Shown: positions 46,001-58,100 of the stretch, piece by piece
Layout: every line of letters starts with the position of its first letter
Position numbering within the stretch: position 1 is the stretch's first letter
Source: Saccharina japonica
Lineage: Eukaryota; Sar; Phaeophyceae; Laminariales; Laminariaceae
DNA length: 64,000 bases
Direction of reading: 5' to 3'
NCBI GenBank assembly: GCA_008828725.1
Contig: MEHQ01001643.1
Location: forward strand, 224,052-288,051
The notes under the pieces: model-generated
Databases searched by the model: none
The model's input: the letters and a program-made list of their open reading frames with translations, nothing else
Told to the model about the DNA's origin: nothing
Position numbers and translations under genes: made by a program

Positions 46001-48940
46001 AGCGGATCTCGTGTAAACAATTCGGAGTGCGAGTGGATGCTTTCAAGGTTTTAGATAGCCGCACGCTTGGTTCTCTGGTCTCAAGCTGGAATTTCTGAAC
46101 GAGGTTTGCACGGCCTCGCCAGGTGCGGTGCAATTAGGGGCTCCAGCCCGTCTCATCGGCTACCTATCATGCATCTCCCAGCGGCGAGTGTTCCCACTAC
46201 TAGTAGTACTATTAAATTATTATCATGTACGACCGACAGTTACAGGTAGCATTTTCAGCCTACGATACATGGTCGAGTTCACGACGGTTTCGTTTTCTGC
46301 GTGCAAGCGTTGATGCAGTCATCCAATGAACACGAACCACCCGCCTGCAAATTCAAGCTCGACGGTGACTGATTTTTACTGGGCGCTCCTTGTGACCACA
46401 TCCATAATTCCAAGTCATGTTTGGATGGCAATACCCTAAGACCAAACAGTGCGCCGCTTGCACGGTATGTACTCTGCTGTTTCAGTACCTTGCGGGAGGT
46501 CAACTCCGCGCGGCTACGTACGTATTGTAGTATGCTATTAATAGTAAACAGCAATCATCGAGCTACTTGTGGCAAACAGTCGGCGACAACTCGTCGTGAA
46601 CAATCGTTGCTCAAACCTGTACCGTCTGACGGCGTGAGCAACCGCCTCAACAACCTTCTGGTGAGCAACTACCGATAGTCAACAATGGCTGGACAAATTC
46701 AACGTCCGACAGCGAAAGCAACTGCTGTCTCAAGAACCTTCTGGTTGGCGTTATGTTTCCACCCTTTTGGGGCGTCCGGCTCAAGTACGAGTCACACCTT
46801 GACGTAAAGAAAGCACGGTGCTACCGTAATAAAGCAAACCCTAGATTCAGGGGTGGAACAGCAACGTCGGTGTCTCCTCCGGAGCGTTGGTTCTCTCCCT
46901 GTGGCTACGTAGCCCAGACATCTCAACAGCCCATTATCAGGGACGCCACTAATAACATTAATACTACGAGTACACACACGAATGGCTCAATGAACAGCAG
47001 TGCTGCAAAAGGAGTTGAGTGGTCACTCACGAGGTCCTCGTCGTTGTTCAGGTCCCCAAGCGAGAACTCGAACACGCGCCCCTTAAGTCCCTCGGAAGCG
47101 ATCTCTGCTCACATCAGCAACGCCAAGCAACCAGACAAGAACAAGAAACGGAGGAACGCAGGTCAGTGGTCCAAAGTCGAAAGTGCATCATTAGTCAGGT
47201 ACCCCGACAACCACAACTTTATACGTACCACTGCCGCGTGCTATGACCATAAATGGCGCAAGAACTCGAGCGAGCAATCAGTCGCCACCATCGTTAACCG
47301 GGCCTGCGAAGCACGTGCAAGGTACCATACTGATTGGTAGCCCGTGCGACGTGTATACCAATGTGTGTAGGTGGCCGATGATCACCATTTCACCGCGTAA
47401 CAGGAGGCCGTCAAACCGCCACGGCACAAGCGATGCAATGAAACCTCCGACATCAACAAAGTCAGCAACACCCGTACTCGTAAGACATGCTACATATGTG
47501 TACGAATGCGAACTCACTCGTTCCCTTGGTACGCGTGACGAGAGTCTTGCCCGGGTTGCGCACTTGGAAGATGGAGGGCGCCTTGATGTCGTACCACTCC
47601 TTCAGGGTGAAGGGGTCGACCCTGTCAATTCATGGCAAGGCATACAACAAAAACCTAGAGTCAACACTCATCGTACAGCTGTTACACCAGTAACGAACTC
47701 TTTGCGAGTGACAGCCGGGGTCGGGCTGTGGGCAGCATTTCAAATACATTACGACTACGTAGTACTGGCTCTTATAGACCTGGTAATGTGAACCCTCTCA
47801 CTAAAACTATCACCGGTATACTGGTAAGAGTACTATGCTGGCAAGTATCGAATCGACTGAAAGGATGGCCGTAACACTTGCGAGCCACCCAAGCTCGCCC
47901 AGGAAAGCTATGCACACGACGTTCCTTGTACGAGCCGGGTGCAGCGACCTCAGGTACAGCAGCCTACATACACGTACCAGTGGTGGTTGACAGCAGTCAC
48001 ATAAGAGCATCACATCTCGCAAAACAAAGGCGATTACAGAGTAGTAGTATAGAGACTGACTGCCACAGGTACATGGACCTGTGATACGAGTACGAGGCAG
48101 GCTCTTGATAGCCATGACAAGAGGGTCACTACAGCCGCAACGAGAAGTGCTCTTCGATCGCATGGGAAGCCACACCAACTCAATCCTCAACAGCGTCTTG
48201 GAAACAAACGCTTATGCATAGCACGTGAACAACCTTAGAATCTTGCTTTGACCCTGTGGATAACCATCACCACGACCATCACGAGTACCAGGTATGTACG
48301 ATGCAACGCAGAGAGTGTCTCTACCTGTGGTAATCTCTATTCTCCAACAATCTAATCAAACTCACGTTTTCTTCTTGTTGCCCTTCCTTCCGGCCTTCTT
48401 GTTCGTCTTGCCTGGGTGGTGAGAGCGAACACAAACGGAGGAAATGGGTATAAAGTGTCAGACCGTGGCCACACCACGAGAACAAGACGAGCGGACAACC
48501 TAGCAGCACCCAACTCTGTGGAGGATAGCCGTCCAATACTGGAGCAATGCCACTTGCTCAACATTCTCAGCACCCTGCCTCAAGAAATGAGGACCACCCG
48601 CCATTTCGTGACCCATTCCCAAGCATGAACTAGGTTTGCTATGGCGCGGCAGCCGTGCTGTGCCTGGCCGGCCTGCAAATGAGCAACACATGCTCAATTT
48701 CCTCCGTAAGGTCTCCGACTAGCTCGACCCTCGCTGTTGCTGCCCCGCCTGCGCCTGAGCAGCAGCCGCCATCGCCGGTACCAGCGTGGCGCAGCCACGA
48801 AGCCTGCATAAAAATCGATATCGATTCCACAGCCGAGTCCGGCGAAGCAAACCCTCCCGACCATCCATTCCAACGCAAATCTTGTCCAAACACAAGCTCC
48901 CGCACCCTCTCCTCCATTGGGTGTACTCACCGACCGCCAT
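43052..48940 (-). CDS. RPS3A: 40S ribosomal protein S3a (eS1)
   Basis: It is a structural protein of the cytosolic small ribosomal subunit near the mRNA exit. Exons are 48940-48931, 48411-48366, 47621-47518, 47104-47031, 45646-45473, 44348-44197, 43777-43668 and 43152-43052, giving 256 residues (family usually about 260-265). Every junction has a GT-AG intron and a consistent phase. The first coding exon is only 10 bases (MAV plus one base), a common layout for ribosomal protein genes. Recognised family blocks in order are [104 protein letters not shown] and [19 protein letters not shown]. The C-terminal tail is strongly acidic ([12 protein letters not shown]) instead of the more mixed tail of animal S3a. 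No break was found, so it is very likely functional. Confidence 0.98.
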
Positions 48941-49712
48941 GGTTAAGCCGAGGTGCGAGGAGGGGGAGCTCGCTCACAGAATACCTGAGGCCATCCACCC
49001 ACACGATGTCGCGTATATATCACGGAGGCGTTTTCTGATAGGGGACCAACATTCAAAATATCGATGCAATTTGGTTTTTGGTTCCGCCGCACATGGCATG
49101 AGGAGCACGACAAGAGAGACACATCCCACTCCGTGCGCTACTTTGCTGGGCGCTGGACTGCCTGTAAGGTGTCGCGTGGACTTGGCAATGAGCAAGTTCT
49201 CATGAAGCCGTCGGGGAGAGTATCCTCGAACGTGTACGCTGGATGCTGTTTGGATGCCCGTTCGTGGCCAAGATATAGGGAAGCTGCAAGATTTCGAGGC
49301 AAGCCGGGCAAGCAACCGTTGTCACATGGTGCGGAAGTTTCGAGCTCGGAGACTTTGCGCTCCTAGCTCCGCGCCCTCCCTCCTTTCGTAATGGAGGCAG
49401 CTTCAAACGTGCCTCGGTAAGCGCTGCGCGTTGGAACCCTGCAGAAATATCTTCGCTTTCGCTTGAAGAGGACTTATTTTGCTGGCTGCGGTGTCGGTAA
49501 AAAAATGTGTGCACCCACATCAACATCAAACGTCACAACACGCGACGCCCGACAACGCGTATGATAACGTACTCCGTACAGCACTGGAGTACAAAATGCG
49601 AATTGGGCTGGCAATAGTAGTTGACCCTACGGGTTGAGGGTACCAGGTGTCAGCTGCGCACAGATAAACAACATGCACTCGTAACGATTCTCTGTACTCG
49701 ATCTGATTCACA

Positions 49713-49798
49713 GGTGCCACTTCAGACGTAAATGTAAGGATCGTTTGGTATTTATATTTATACCCCAACGGTCCTTACATTTCCGTCCAGGGTGGTAC
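49713..49798. repeat. A-family hairpin element upstream of RPS3A
   Basis: The left arm AGACGTAAATGTAAGGATCG and right arm GGTCCTTACATTTCCGTCC pair with a short AT-rich loop. It is closely similar to the copy at 160-240, nearly 50 kb away. Confidence 0.75.
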
Positions 49799-50234
49799 CT
49801 GGTACGTACGTACGGTGTCGTGATTCCTTATTTATGACACCGCGCCATGTTCGCATGTTCGCGACACACCCCAGATCGGCCAGACACAGCAGCATTCAAA
49901 CTCAAAGTGCTAGCCGCGTGCCCTAAGAGCTGGAAAACAGTATTTCGCATACGGTACGTACGTAAAACGCACGAGTACCACGTATTGTCAGTCTAATACT
50001 GCCGCAACTCCAAGTCTGAACATCTGTGGGTGCACGCGGATAGCACATGGTATCTCCTTGAGTGCTAGGCGGGTTTGGCTACACTATATAGCTTCAACGA
50101 CAGCCCTGGGGGTGTAACGAACACGACGCGATGTCGTAAATAAGGAATTACGACAGCAGTGTCGCAAGACGCACTCTGGTACGAATTTGGCAAGGTATCT
50201 GCGATCGTTGAGCTTCCCGTACCGAGGACAAGGA

Positions 50235-50820
50235 CGAGTAAGATAATATAGCTATCGCTAGGGACTCGCGCAGCAGGATATTTCTGACTGCCGTCAACTT
50301 GTGTGTCCGATGGGTGTTGATGAAGAACTAAAACCAAAAACAACGAAAACATGTGTCAAACGTGGATACGAAAAGCAGGGGATGCAACAACTATATGAGT
50401 ACTCGTACGCCGATCACACCCCACCCCACTGGCCACCGTTGAACTTCCCGCCACTCCGCCAGCCCGTGAGCGGTCACCCCTAGCCGTCCTGCACTTCGGC
50501 GAACGGCTGTACCGTTCTCGGTCCGCTACGCCTCTAAAAAAAATAAAACTCCCCCGCTGTACGAATACTCGCCGAGTACTCGTACAGTACTTTACAGCAG
50601 CAGTAGAACTCATGAGGACCCAAGCAAGTATAAACCAGTTTTGTTCAGTTTCTGTAGAAGGTGTCGCACAACAGCAAAGCAAATGAGAGGCAAGCAGAGC
50701 ACAGCAGGTATAGCCTAGCAAGCCCTCCCCATCCGAGGTACTGGGTGCGCACAGCCTCGATGGCGGTTGCCTCACCACGTGATGCGATAGTCCAAGGGTT
50801 GTGGTCTCGACACATACAGT
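50235..50820 (-). repeat. dispersed repeat, copy 2 (no hAT insertion)
   Basis: Read on the - strand it matches 37560-38656 along its length, including CTTGGACTATCGCATCAC and CTGCTGCGCGAGTCCCTAG. At the place where copy 1 carries the 501-bp element it has only ACTGTACGAGTACTCGGCG, so it represents an uninterrupted site. Confidence 0.75.
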
Positions 50821-51586
50821 ACCACAATAGTAGTCGTACTCGTGATCAAACGCAGAACCGAGAGCTTAGTACAAGCCGACGTGATGCCATGTGGACACTG
50901 TCTGGCACCCGCATCGTTCGCCACAACGAGCCACAGAATGTCGTCACAAGTACTGTGTTGTCCTATGGACACTATATACTGCAATATAGTACTCTGTTAT
51001 ATTTTGGCTGTTTACGACCGATGGATATCGATCTCAGGTAGAGGCGGCGCGGACAGCTGTTAGGCTGATCCGTGATGATGCTGCATCGGTCTCGTGTATG
51101 ACCCACCAGATTCGCACAATCTGTGCTAGCAGATAGGTTTAACAGGCGCTCTCCGGCCCACGCATAGATATTAATACCACGAATACTCGAGTACCGTTAG
51201 AGAAACAAAACGAGCGTGACGACCGAGGATCGTCCAGATATATCAGAATCCCAGGTGTGCGGTCCAACGGAAATGTAGCGCCAAACATATACAAACCATA
51301 CGGTACAAGTTACGCCGCTTGGTATGTCCCAATTGGCTAACAACCCTGAAAAGGACACTGCTACCGATCATCGATGCACATCTCACGGGATGCCAATTTC
51401 TAACCCTCGATGGAGGTACGTAGTATGGCTAGCAATCTGTTCACTATAGCTGAATATGGTGTCTTAAGAAAAAAAGTAACCGAAAAATAAACTTGCGCAA
51501 CCTGCAATCTGCAATACAGGGAAATAATAGACCGTTAGAGTCTACGCTTAACAAATAAAGAATAAAAATAAATGCTCAAGTTCCGC

Positions 51587-54085
51587 TTATGACTCATCCA
51601 CAATGCAATGTATAATCCTGGCGCGATTCCAAATACAGATATTCTTGAACAATAAAAAGTACCATATCATACAAACAAGCAATTGTGTGCAAACTTCCGT
51701 ACAAAGCGCGATGTATACTGAAGTCATAGAACCAACGATGGCTTGGTAGAGCTTGATCCCTTCAGATTTCAAGAGGTCATCATCCGGCTGAGTCACTGAT
51801 AGCTCCGCGCCCGTTCCGGTCGTGTACACAGGACATACCGAATCGCGCAGGATGGATTTGACAAACTTTTTCTGGCTGATTTTGAGCCTTCCTTCGACGC
51901 GGTCTCGTGTAATTTGCATTCCCAGTATGAGGGAAACGTTGCTCATATCCTTCGTAGCAAAACGCTCCATTAGAGCCTTTTTCAGCGTTTAGATTAACTC
52001 CGTGTTACTTCCTACCATTAAAACATCGTCGACATATAGTAGAAGCATGGCCATGCTGTCCTTCGATCTGTAGACATAAACGCACGGGTCCGACCGTGTC
52101 GGTACGAATCCGATGTCCGCCAGCGAGTGGTCAATTGTGTCGAACCATTTTTTCCCTGGTTGATGTAGGCCACAAATCGACTTGTTTAATTTCATGATCT
52201 TTCCTTGACTCCCGTAACCAGGAGCAGGTTTTACATAGACATCCTCCTCCACGGGACTCTGGAGGTATGCGGTGTGAACATCTAGTTGCAAGATGTGCAT
52301 ATTGTGTTCCGCTGCGATTGCCATGACCATGCGAATACTCCCAGCTCGACATACAGGTGCAAAGGTGCCGCCGCAATCCACGCCTGGCACTTGTCCCCAG
52401 CCTTGGGCCACTAGTCTGGCCTTGAAGGTTCCATCCGCCTTCTGTTCGAAGACTCATCTTGAACCGATGACCTTATGGCCCAGTGGGACTGATGTGATGG
52501 GTCCGAGGTCGTGGACATTGTGTTGCTTGAGGCTTGCAATATCCTCGTCCACCGCGTTGCGCCATTCCTGTGCTTGCGGTAAGTCCATTGCTTCCTTATA
52601 CGTATTTGGGACGACAACTGCCTCATCCCCGTCAGGTAGGCCTTGTCGAATAGGATTTCCCGCAATAAGTGCGTAGTCGAGATACGAAACCATCCCTTGC
52701 GAGTGGATACAATCTGGGCTCACGGTGTTAGCAAACAACCCCAGTCGCCTCGGTTCGTTTAACTGTCTGTCGTTAAAGCCGCCGATATCCACAGGAGCGA
52801 CGTCTCTACCAGAGAGCTAGCCCTCGTGCTCATGCGCTTCGGTGCGTTGGACTGGTTGTCCATACCTCCCGCAATGCGGCTGCGCGTTGAAGGTCTCGAT
52901 GATTCGCTGCCTCCTGCGGGTTCCGGATCATGATTGCTGCTAGTGCGGATGGAACCGTCGTTTGAGATCTTGCCCACTCGCTGCAGAAGCTCTTTCCGGT
53001 CCGAGTTGCTGTCGGTGGTGTCGATGGTGGTGCTCGGAGGGTTGAGCGAAGACGTGCAGTTATAAACATCCTGCAGATAAAAATCATCCACCACATTTGT
53101 GACGTTATGTGGAGAGGTCTCGATAAACGTAACGTTTCTACTCTCCGTTATCCGTTACCCTTTTCGCCGTCGGGTTGTATACACGGTAGGCTCGACTATC
53201 CGTGCTGTAACCGCAAAGTCTACCCTCCCACGCCTTGGCGTCCATTTTTTGGGTGTGGATCTCCACATGCACGAAAGCTCGAGCGCCGATAGCTCGCAAC
53301 ATCCTAAGGTTTGCATCCCTTCCATGCATGCGTTTATAGGGGGTCTCGTTTTCCAATACCTTGTGCGGCGCCCTGTTGGCAGGGAAAGCCGGTGTGAAGA
53401 ACATTTCCCCCCAGAGAGATTTCGAAAACCCGCCGTCCGAGAGTAAACACCGGGCCATCTCAGTCAGCGTCCGGCCGTCGCGCTCTGAAACCCCATCATA
53501 TTGAGGGGTATTGGTAGATGTGAATTGTTGACGAATACCGGTGTCAAGGCAAAAAATGTTGAAGTATCCGGCTTTATACTCTGTTCCTCGGTCACCGCGG
53601 AGGCGTTGGACGCGAAGGCCCATAAGGATCGCCAACGACTGTACGAACAGCCTAAGCGTTTCTACAGCTTCAGATTTCGAGGTAATCAGCTAAACTTATT
53701 TCCACTTTGCGACTTCGTCAGTGAATTTGCTTACGTACTTATGCTCTCCGATTGTCGGTGGTGAGAGGGGGCCTATAAGCTCCGTGAATACCAGCGTGAG
53801 CGGCGCGCTAACGCCGTGGTCAGCCCGTTTTAGGTGGTTACGTTGTTTTCTCTTCTCTTCCAAGCAGATGTCACAGGGGGAAAACGTGCCGCTGTATTCC
53901 ATGCCGTTATCGGTCGTGCTATTCAAGATTTTGAGACTCTGTGCGTTCAGGTGGCCCATTTGCCTATGCCAAAGGTTAGCGTCATGTGGTGCAGACATAG
54001 TCATCGCTTCGTCCGCTGGCGGTAGCGCAAACTCGAATGAGCAGAGACCAGAGCCTTCGCAACGGTGTTGTAACGGCAGCACTAG
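51587..54085 (-). pseudogene. Ty1/copia retrotransposon pol remnant (integrase and reverse transcriptase)
   Basis: Read leftward it holds the pre-integrase zinc region (WHRQMGHLNAQSLK...CDIC), part of the integrase core (RGDRGTEYKAG and PQYDGVSERDGRTL) and the copia reverse transcriptase from LKQHNVHDLGP to GIKLYQAIVGS, including ILQLDVHTAYLQSPVEEDVY and the catalytic YVDDVLMVGS. It is broken: a stop after the integrase start near 53696, a frameshift near 53140, a stop replacing the expected Trp after KVIGSR at 52454, and a stop at 51989. The RNase H part is missing, because similarity fades near 51700. The first catalytic Asp of the integrase is replaced by Glu (ELIGP). No long terminal repeats were found. 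Confidence 0.9.
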
Positions 54086-54112
54086 TTTGCCCTGTTGCGG
54101 CGGCAGGTCGGA
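54086..54112. other. spacer at the centre of an inverted duplication of copia sequence
   Basis: TTGTAACGGCAGCACTAGT on the left (to 54085) faces ACTAGTGCTGCCGTTACAAC on the right (from 54113), leaving 27 bases between the arms. The arms extend about 500 bp on each side with moderate divergence. Confidence 0.85.
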
Positions 54113-54640
54113 CTAGTGCTGCCGTTACAACAGCGTTGAGAAGACTCCGGTCTCCGCTCCATCGAGTTGACGCTATCGCCAGCGGACACAGCGATGACTA
54201 TGTCTGCACCACATGACGCTAACCCTTGGCATAGACGAATGGGCCACCTGAACGCACAGAGTCTCAAAATTATGAATAGCACTGCCGACAACGGCATGGA
54301 GTACAGCGGCACGTTCTCCCCCTGTGACATCTGCTCGGTAGAGAAAAGCATACAACCTGACCACCCGAAACGGGCTGACCACGGCGTGACGCGCCGCTCA
54401 CGCTGGCATTCGCGGACCTTATAGGCCCCATCTCATCACCGACAATCGGAGGGCATAAGTACGTCAGCAAATTCACTGACGAGTTCACAAAGTGGAAATA
54501 ATGTTACCTGATTACCTCGAAATCTGAAGCTGTGGAGATGCTTTGGCTGTTCGTACAGAATGGCGATCCCTATGGGCCTTCGCGTCCAACGCCTCCGCAG
54601 CGACCGAGGAACAGAGTATAAAGCCAGATACTTCAAAAAA
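54113..54640 (+). pseudogene. inverted second copy of the copia pre-integrase/integrase region
   Basis: It encodes PWHRRMGHLNAQSLKIMNS, TFSPCDIC, ADLIGPISS and LRSDRGTEYKARYFKKY, parallel to the - strand copy. Frameshifts and stops occur, for example after EFTKWK near 54500. It differs from the other arm by many substitutions, so it comes from a related element or an old duplication. Similarity ends near 54640. Confidence 0.85.
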
Positions 54641-55170
54641 TATTCAGCCAACCACACCTCCTCCGACAAACAGAAATATCGGTGTTTCAACTGCCACAAA
54701 CGCGGACACCGAAAGAGTTCACTCAACCCAAACGAGGGTCGTCTGATAAAAATACCTGTAGAGCAGCAAATGAACGTGGTCTGCAGCAGCAGCAGCAGTG
54801 ATGCGGTGCAGTACTCGATGGTATTCTGGCTCTTGCGATGGCGGGAGCTCGACACCTGCTGCAGCGGGTAGTGCCAAAACCAAGTGGTGCTCAAAGCACC
54901 GCTCAGCAACAAACAGTGACGCCGAGTGCAAAGCGCAGCGAAACGGTCAAGACGGCGCCAACGCGAGCGCTGCGACACGGGGTACAGAGTCACCACCCGC
55001 ACCTACCGTTCCTGGTGTGGAGTTCAGCGGATTCTCGTGTATGACGAGAAATCGACCGAACGAAGCACCGCAGACCGACTCCATGCTTCTACTCGTTGAC
55101 AGCGGCTCTTCGGACCACTACTTTGACGACACCATTTTCCGGGGGTTGGAGAACCATATGCTCAACGCCA
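54641..55170 (+). pseudogene. copia gag zinc-knuckle and protease remnant
   Basis: It carries CFNCHKRGHRKSS, a zinc knuckle lacking its last Cys, then in another frame KWCSKHRSATNSDAECKAQ, the second Cys/His motif common in copia gag with Asn in place of His, and the protease site LLLVDSGSSDHYFDD. The order is unusual: gag and protease follow the integrase on this strand, so two fragments are joined. At least one frameshift separates the two gag motifs. Similarity stops near 55165. Confidence 0.8.
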
Positions 55171-58100
55171 ATTTTATAACATACTCGTATAGACTACGAG
55201 TATCGTTGTACTTTCTAGTACAGGAAGGGCAGAACACAAGCTGCCGAAAAACCTTCATTTGGTTGACTGTACGTGGGCGGCTGCTAGGTCATTATCCTTA
55301 CACCTCGCAACCGCCATTGTTGGTAGATCGAAATAACACCCTTGTCACGGTCTTCACGCTTTGAACCAGGGTCGAGACGCAACTACTATTATAGAAAGGT
55401 ATACAACTGAATCAAAGAAACGACCACCGAGAAAATCGGAGCAAGAGAACGGAATGTCCCAGAGTAACACAATGCCTGCTTCACCTGACAGACATTCTCG
55501 AGTGCAGTTTATCCAGTCGAAAGCTCACTCCAAATTAACCCTAAGAGCTCCCTCATGAAAACAGAAGGAAACAGGTCACAGCCGCCCGGACATCAACCGG
55601 GCCGCAGTCTCGCCAGGATTGTTGCCACTCCAGTTCACCAGTCTCATCCCGAGTGAAGCCACGAAGGAAGGGTGCAGCCCTCACCGTACCGGATTTCGAC
55701 TCCGTGGCTGCTCAACCGTTGGAAACTATCGTGGACGTCCCGGATACCTTCACCGCCGAGGAGACGGGAGGCGGCTGTCTAGGTTTGACTCCCAGCCAAG
55801 GTCGTTGTCGCACCAGGAGTGCTACGGAGACTCCTCGACCCTGCTCATTGAATACAGATCTACCCGGCACCGACACTTATATCCCACAGGCACTGACTGT
55901 GGTCGCCTATACGGCTGCCGACGCCTGGAAGGAGGGGGCAAGACGTAGTTGTACGAACCCAACGGGCGCACTTACAAGCGACCGTGGTTCTAGTTTTGGC
56001 GGCCCAAAGTGGCAAACTCCTAGCGGCGTTGGACTTCGTGGTCCCCCCCACCGCCTGTTCCCCTCAAAAACACGACCTTATCTTCAAAACTGGTATCATG
56101 GACCGCTTGGTGTGCCGACTGCACGCCGGTTATATTGGAGCTTTTGTACGTGCGCATGAAGTCGAAGGAGCCGATGTGTAGGTGCTTTACTCCGGTCAAG
56201 TCAAGACTCAGGGAGCGAGAGTGCCGCTAAGCGCGGGTGAACGAGCGACGATGATAGCGTGTTTGACGGGTTGGGCCATAGCATTGCGGAGACATAGGAC
56301 GGAGAGGGAGCGGGAGCTAAGCCATAAAAACAACATTTAATCAGGGTCACCATACCGAAGCAGGTGAGAGTGGCGTTGGTGTGAAGCTTTCTGTTTTGCA
56401 CGGTCCGTCGCCGTGCTCGGATATTCCAAGATTTTTTTATCCCGGGAACGCCTACCCAAAGACAGCGCAGACTACCATCACCCATGCATCAGGCCTGCAT
56501 AAACACCGCGACCAAGCGGTCTACTCCCGGCGTTCCCAGCTTGTGTATTACTTTTGCGGTTGACGCCATCGCACATCTTTGAGTGTTATTGGGCCAGCTC
56601 GCAACCGCATCCCCCACAGTACCGCAACCATGCGTGCAGCACACTGGTCTGTCCTGCACTGACCCATTCCATCCTCTATCACGGTATCTATCAAGAGCCC
56701 AGCCCACTGCCATCCCATCTGTTCGAGTCGATACAGTGATATATCGACGCGAATTACCACACCGGATACATCACCACAGCCACCGAGAAGCTACTTGAAA
56801 ATCTCATGGTGAAGTTTCCGTGGTCTTGAAGGCCTGCGCGACGTATAAACAAAAATATATATTCCAGCCTCATTCAACAGCCGGCAGGACCATCGTTGAT
56901 GATGCTAGAGGGGTAGGTGCGAGCCTTTGATACTCGTCCGCATTTTGGACCTTTCTGTGGCAATCTCCTGTGACGATCTTGGTGTTCGTTGTCACTGAAA
57001 GGTCATCCTTGGCCATCTTGTAAGTACCACTTGGCTGCTACCACCTTTGTGGCTGTCTCGCAGCATCAAATTAACAGATGGTTTTGTGAACATCAAATTC
57101 GTCTTGCATGGCCTTGTGCTACACCGGCTTAAATTCAGAACACCCGACATCCTCAACAAACCGCGGGAGCGGGATCGGCCGTGTGTCTAGACGGCATGTA
57201 AACGCTTAACTTTCCCGTGGCATCCCCGGTAGGCGTTTTCAGCCACCATGGCTGGTGCATCGTCCTGATTTCACTTGTCACGCCGTCAAAGGGAGCCGTC
57301 CCCAATAATCTGAAAGGTTTTGTGCTGACCTCCGTGACGGAATCACGGGGGAACCCTCGCCTTTTCTTTGGTCGGTGTCAGACGATGAGGCGCTTGGGTT
57401 GACGCTGTCGTCGGCTGTGTCGTTGCTACCTCCAGGGTCCACCCTCCCTTTTTTGGGGGGGTGAATGGACGTCCTGGCCGTCCCGCCGTCGGCCTAGCCA
57501 GCGACAGGTGCCGTCTGCTGGTCCTCGTGTAAAACTGCGCCTAGCTCGAAACCCCACTTCGCTCCGAGATCAAGCAGTTGATCAAGATTATCTACCACCC
57601 ACCAACCACCTTGGCTGGACATGCACGTGTTCGTGTTATCCGCGACGGACCCCCCTTCTGCCTCATACCGGGACTCATGTTGCCATGCATGTACGCGTGG
57701 CGCGGGAGACGTGTTTTCAGACTATGCTCCGCGTAACGACTACCTAACGGTGCTTAGCCAGCATTAGTAAAGCGTCTTGGGGGCAGTTGGATACGTGCCC
57801 GAAGTTAACGCGCTTCTGAGTTTTCGCCCGCACCATTAAACTGGCGAAGGGTAGTAACACCGCCGAGGGAGCTTCCCGTGCCACGTCTCACATGGCAACT
57901 TGCTCTCTATGCTGCCTGTGCCCGCTGTTCGATTCAAAATTTCACACGCCCAAGGAGATGCTGCTGCCAAGAATGACGCAGTGAGCGATATTTTGCACTT
58001 TGAGAAAAAACATGATGTGCCTGAATCTGTCCCGTCGATGCAGCCGCCTGGATCAATCCTACATAGCGTTAGGACGTTAGGACTGCCTGGGGTTGTGAAC

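Larger units (their letters stand above)
48941..51586. other. 2.6-kb region between RPS3A start and copia remnants, no gene seen
   Basis: It should contain the RPS3A promoter and 5' UTR close to 48941, but no motif could be assigned. It holds an A-family hairpin and the second copy of the dispersed repeat. Open frames such as 49529-49200 (-) have no recognised domain. Confidence 0.5.

Noticed and set aside
55653..56159. 168-codon open frame near the copia remnants
   Set aside because: I looked for gag, protease or other retroelement motifs and found none. Neighbouring frames are equally open.
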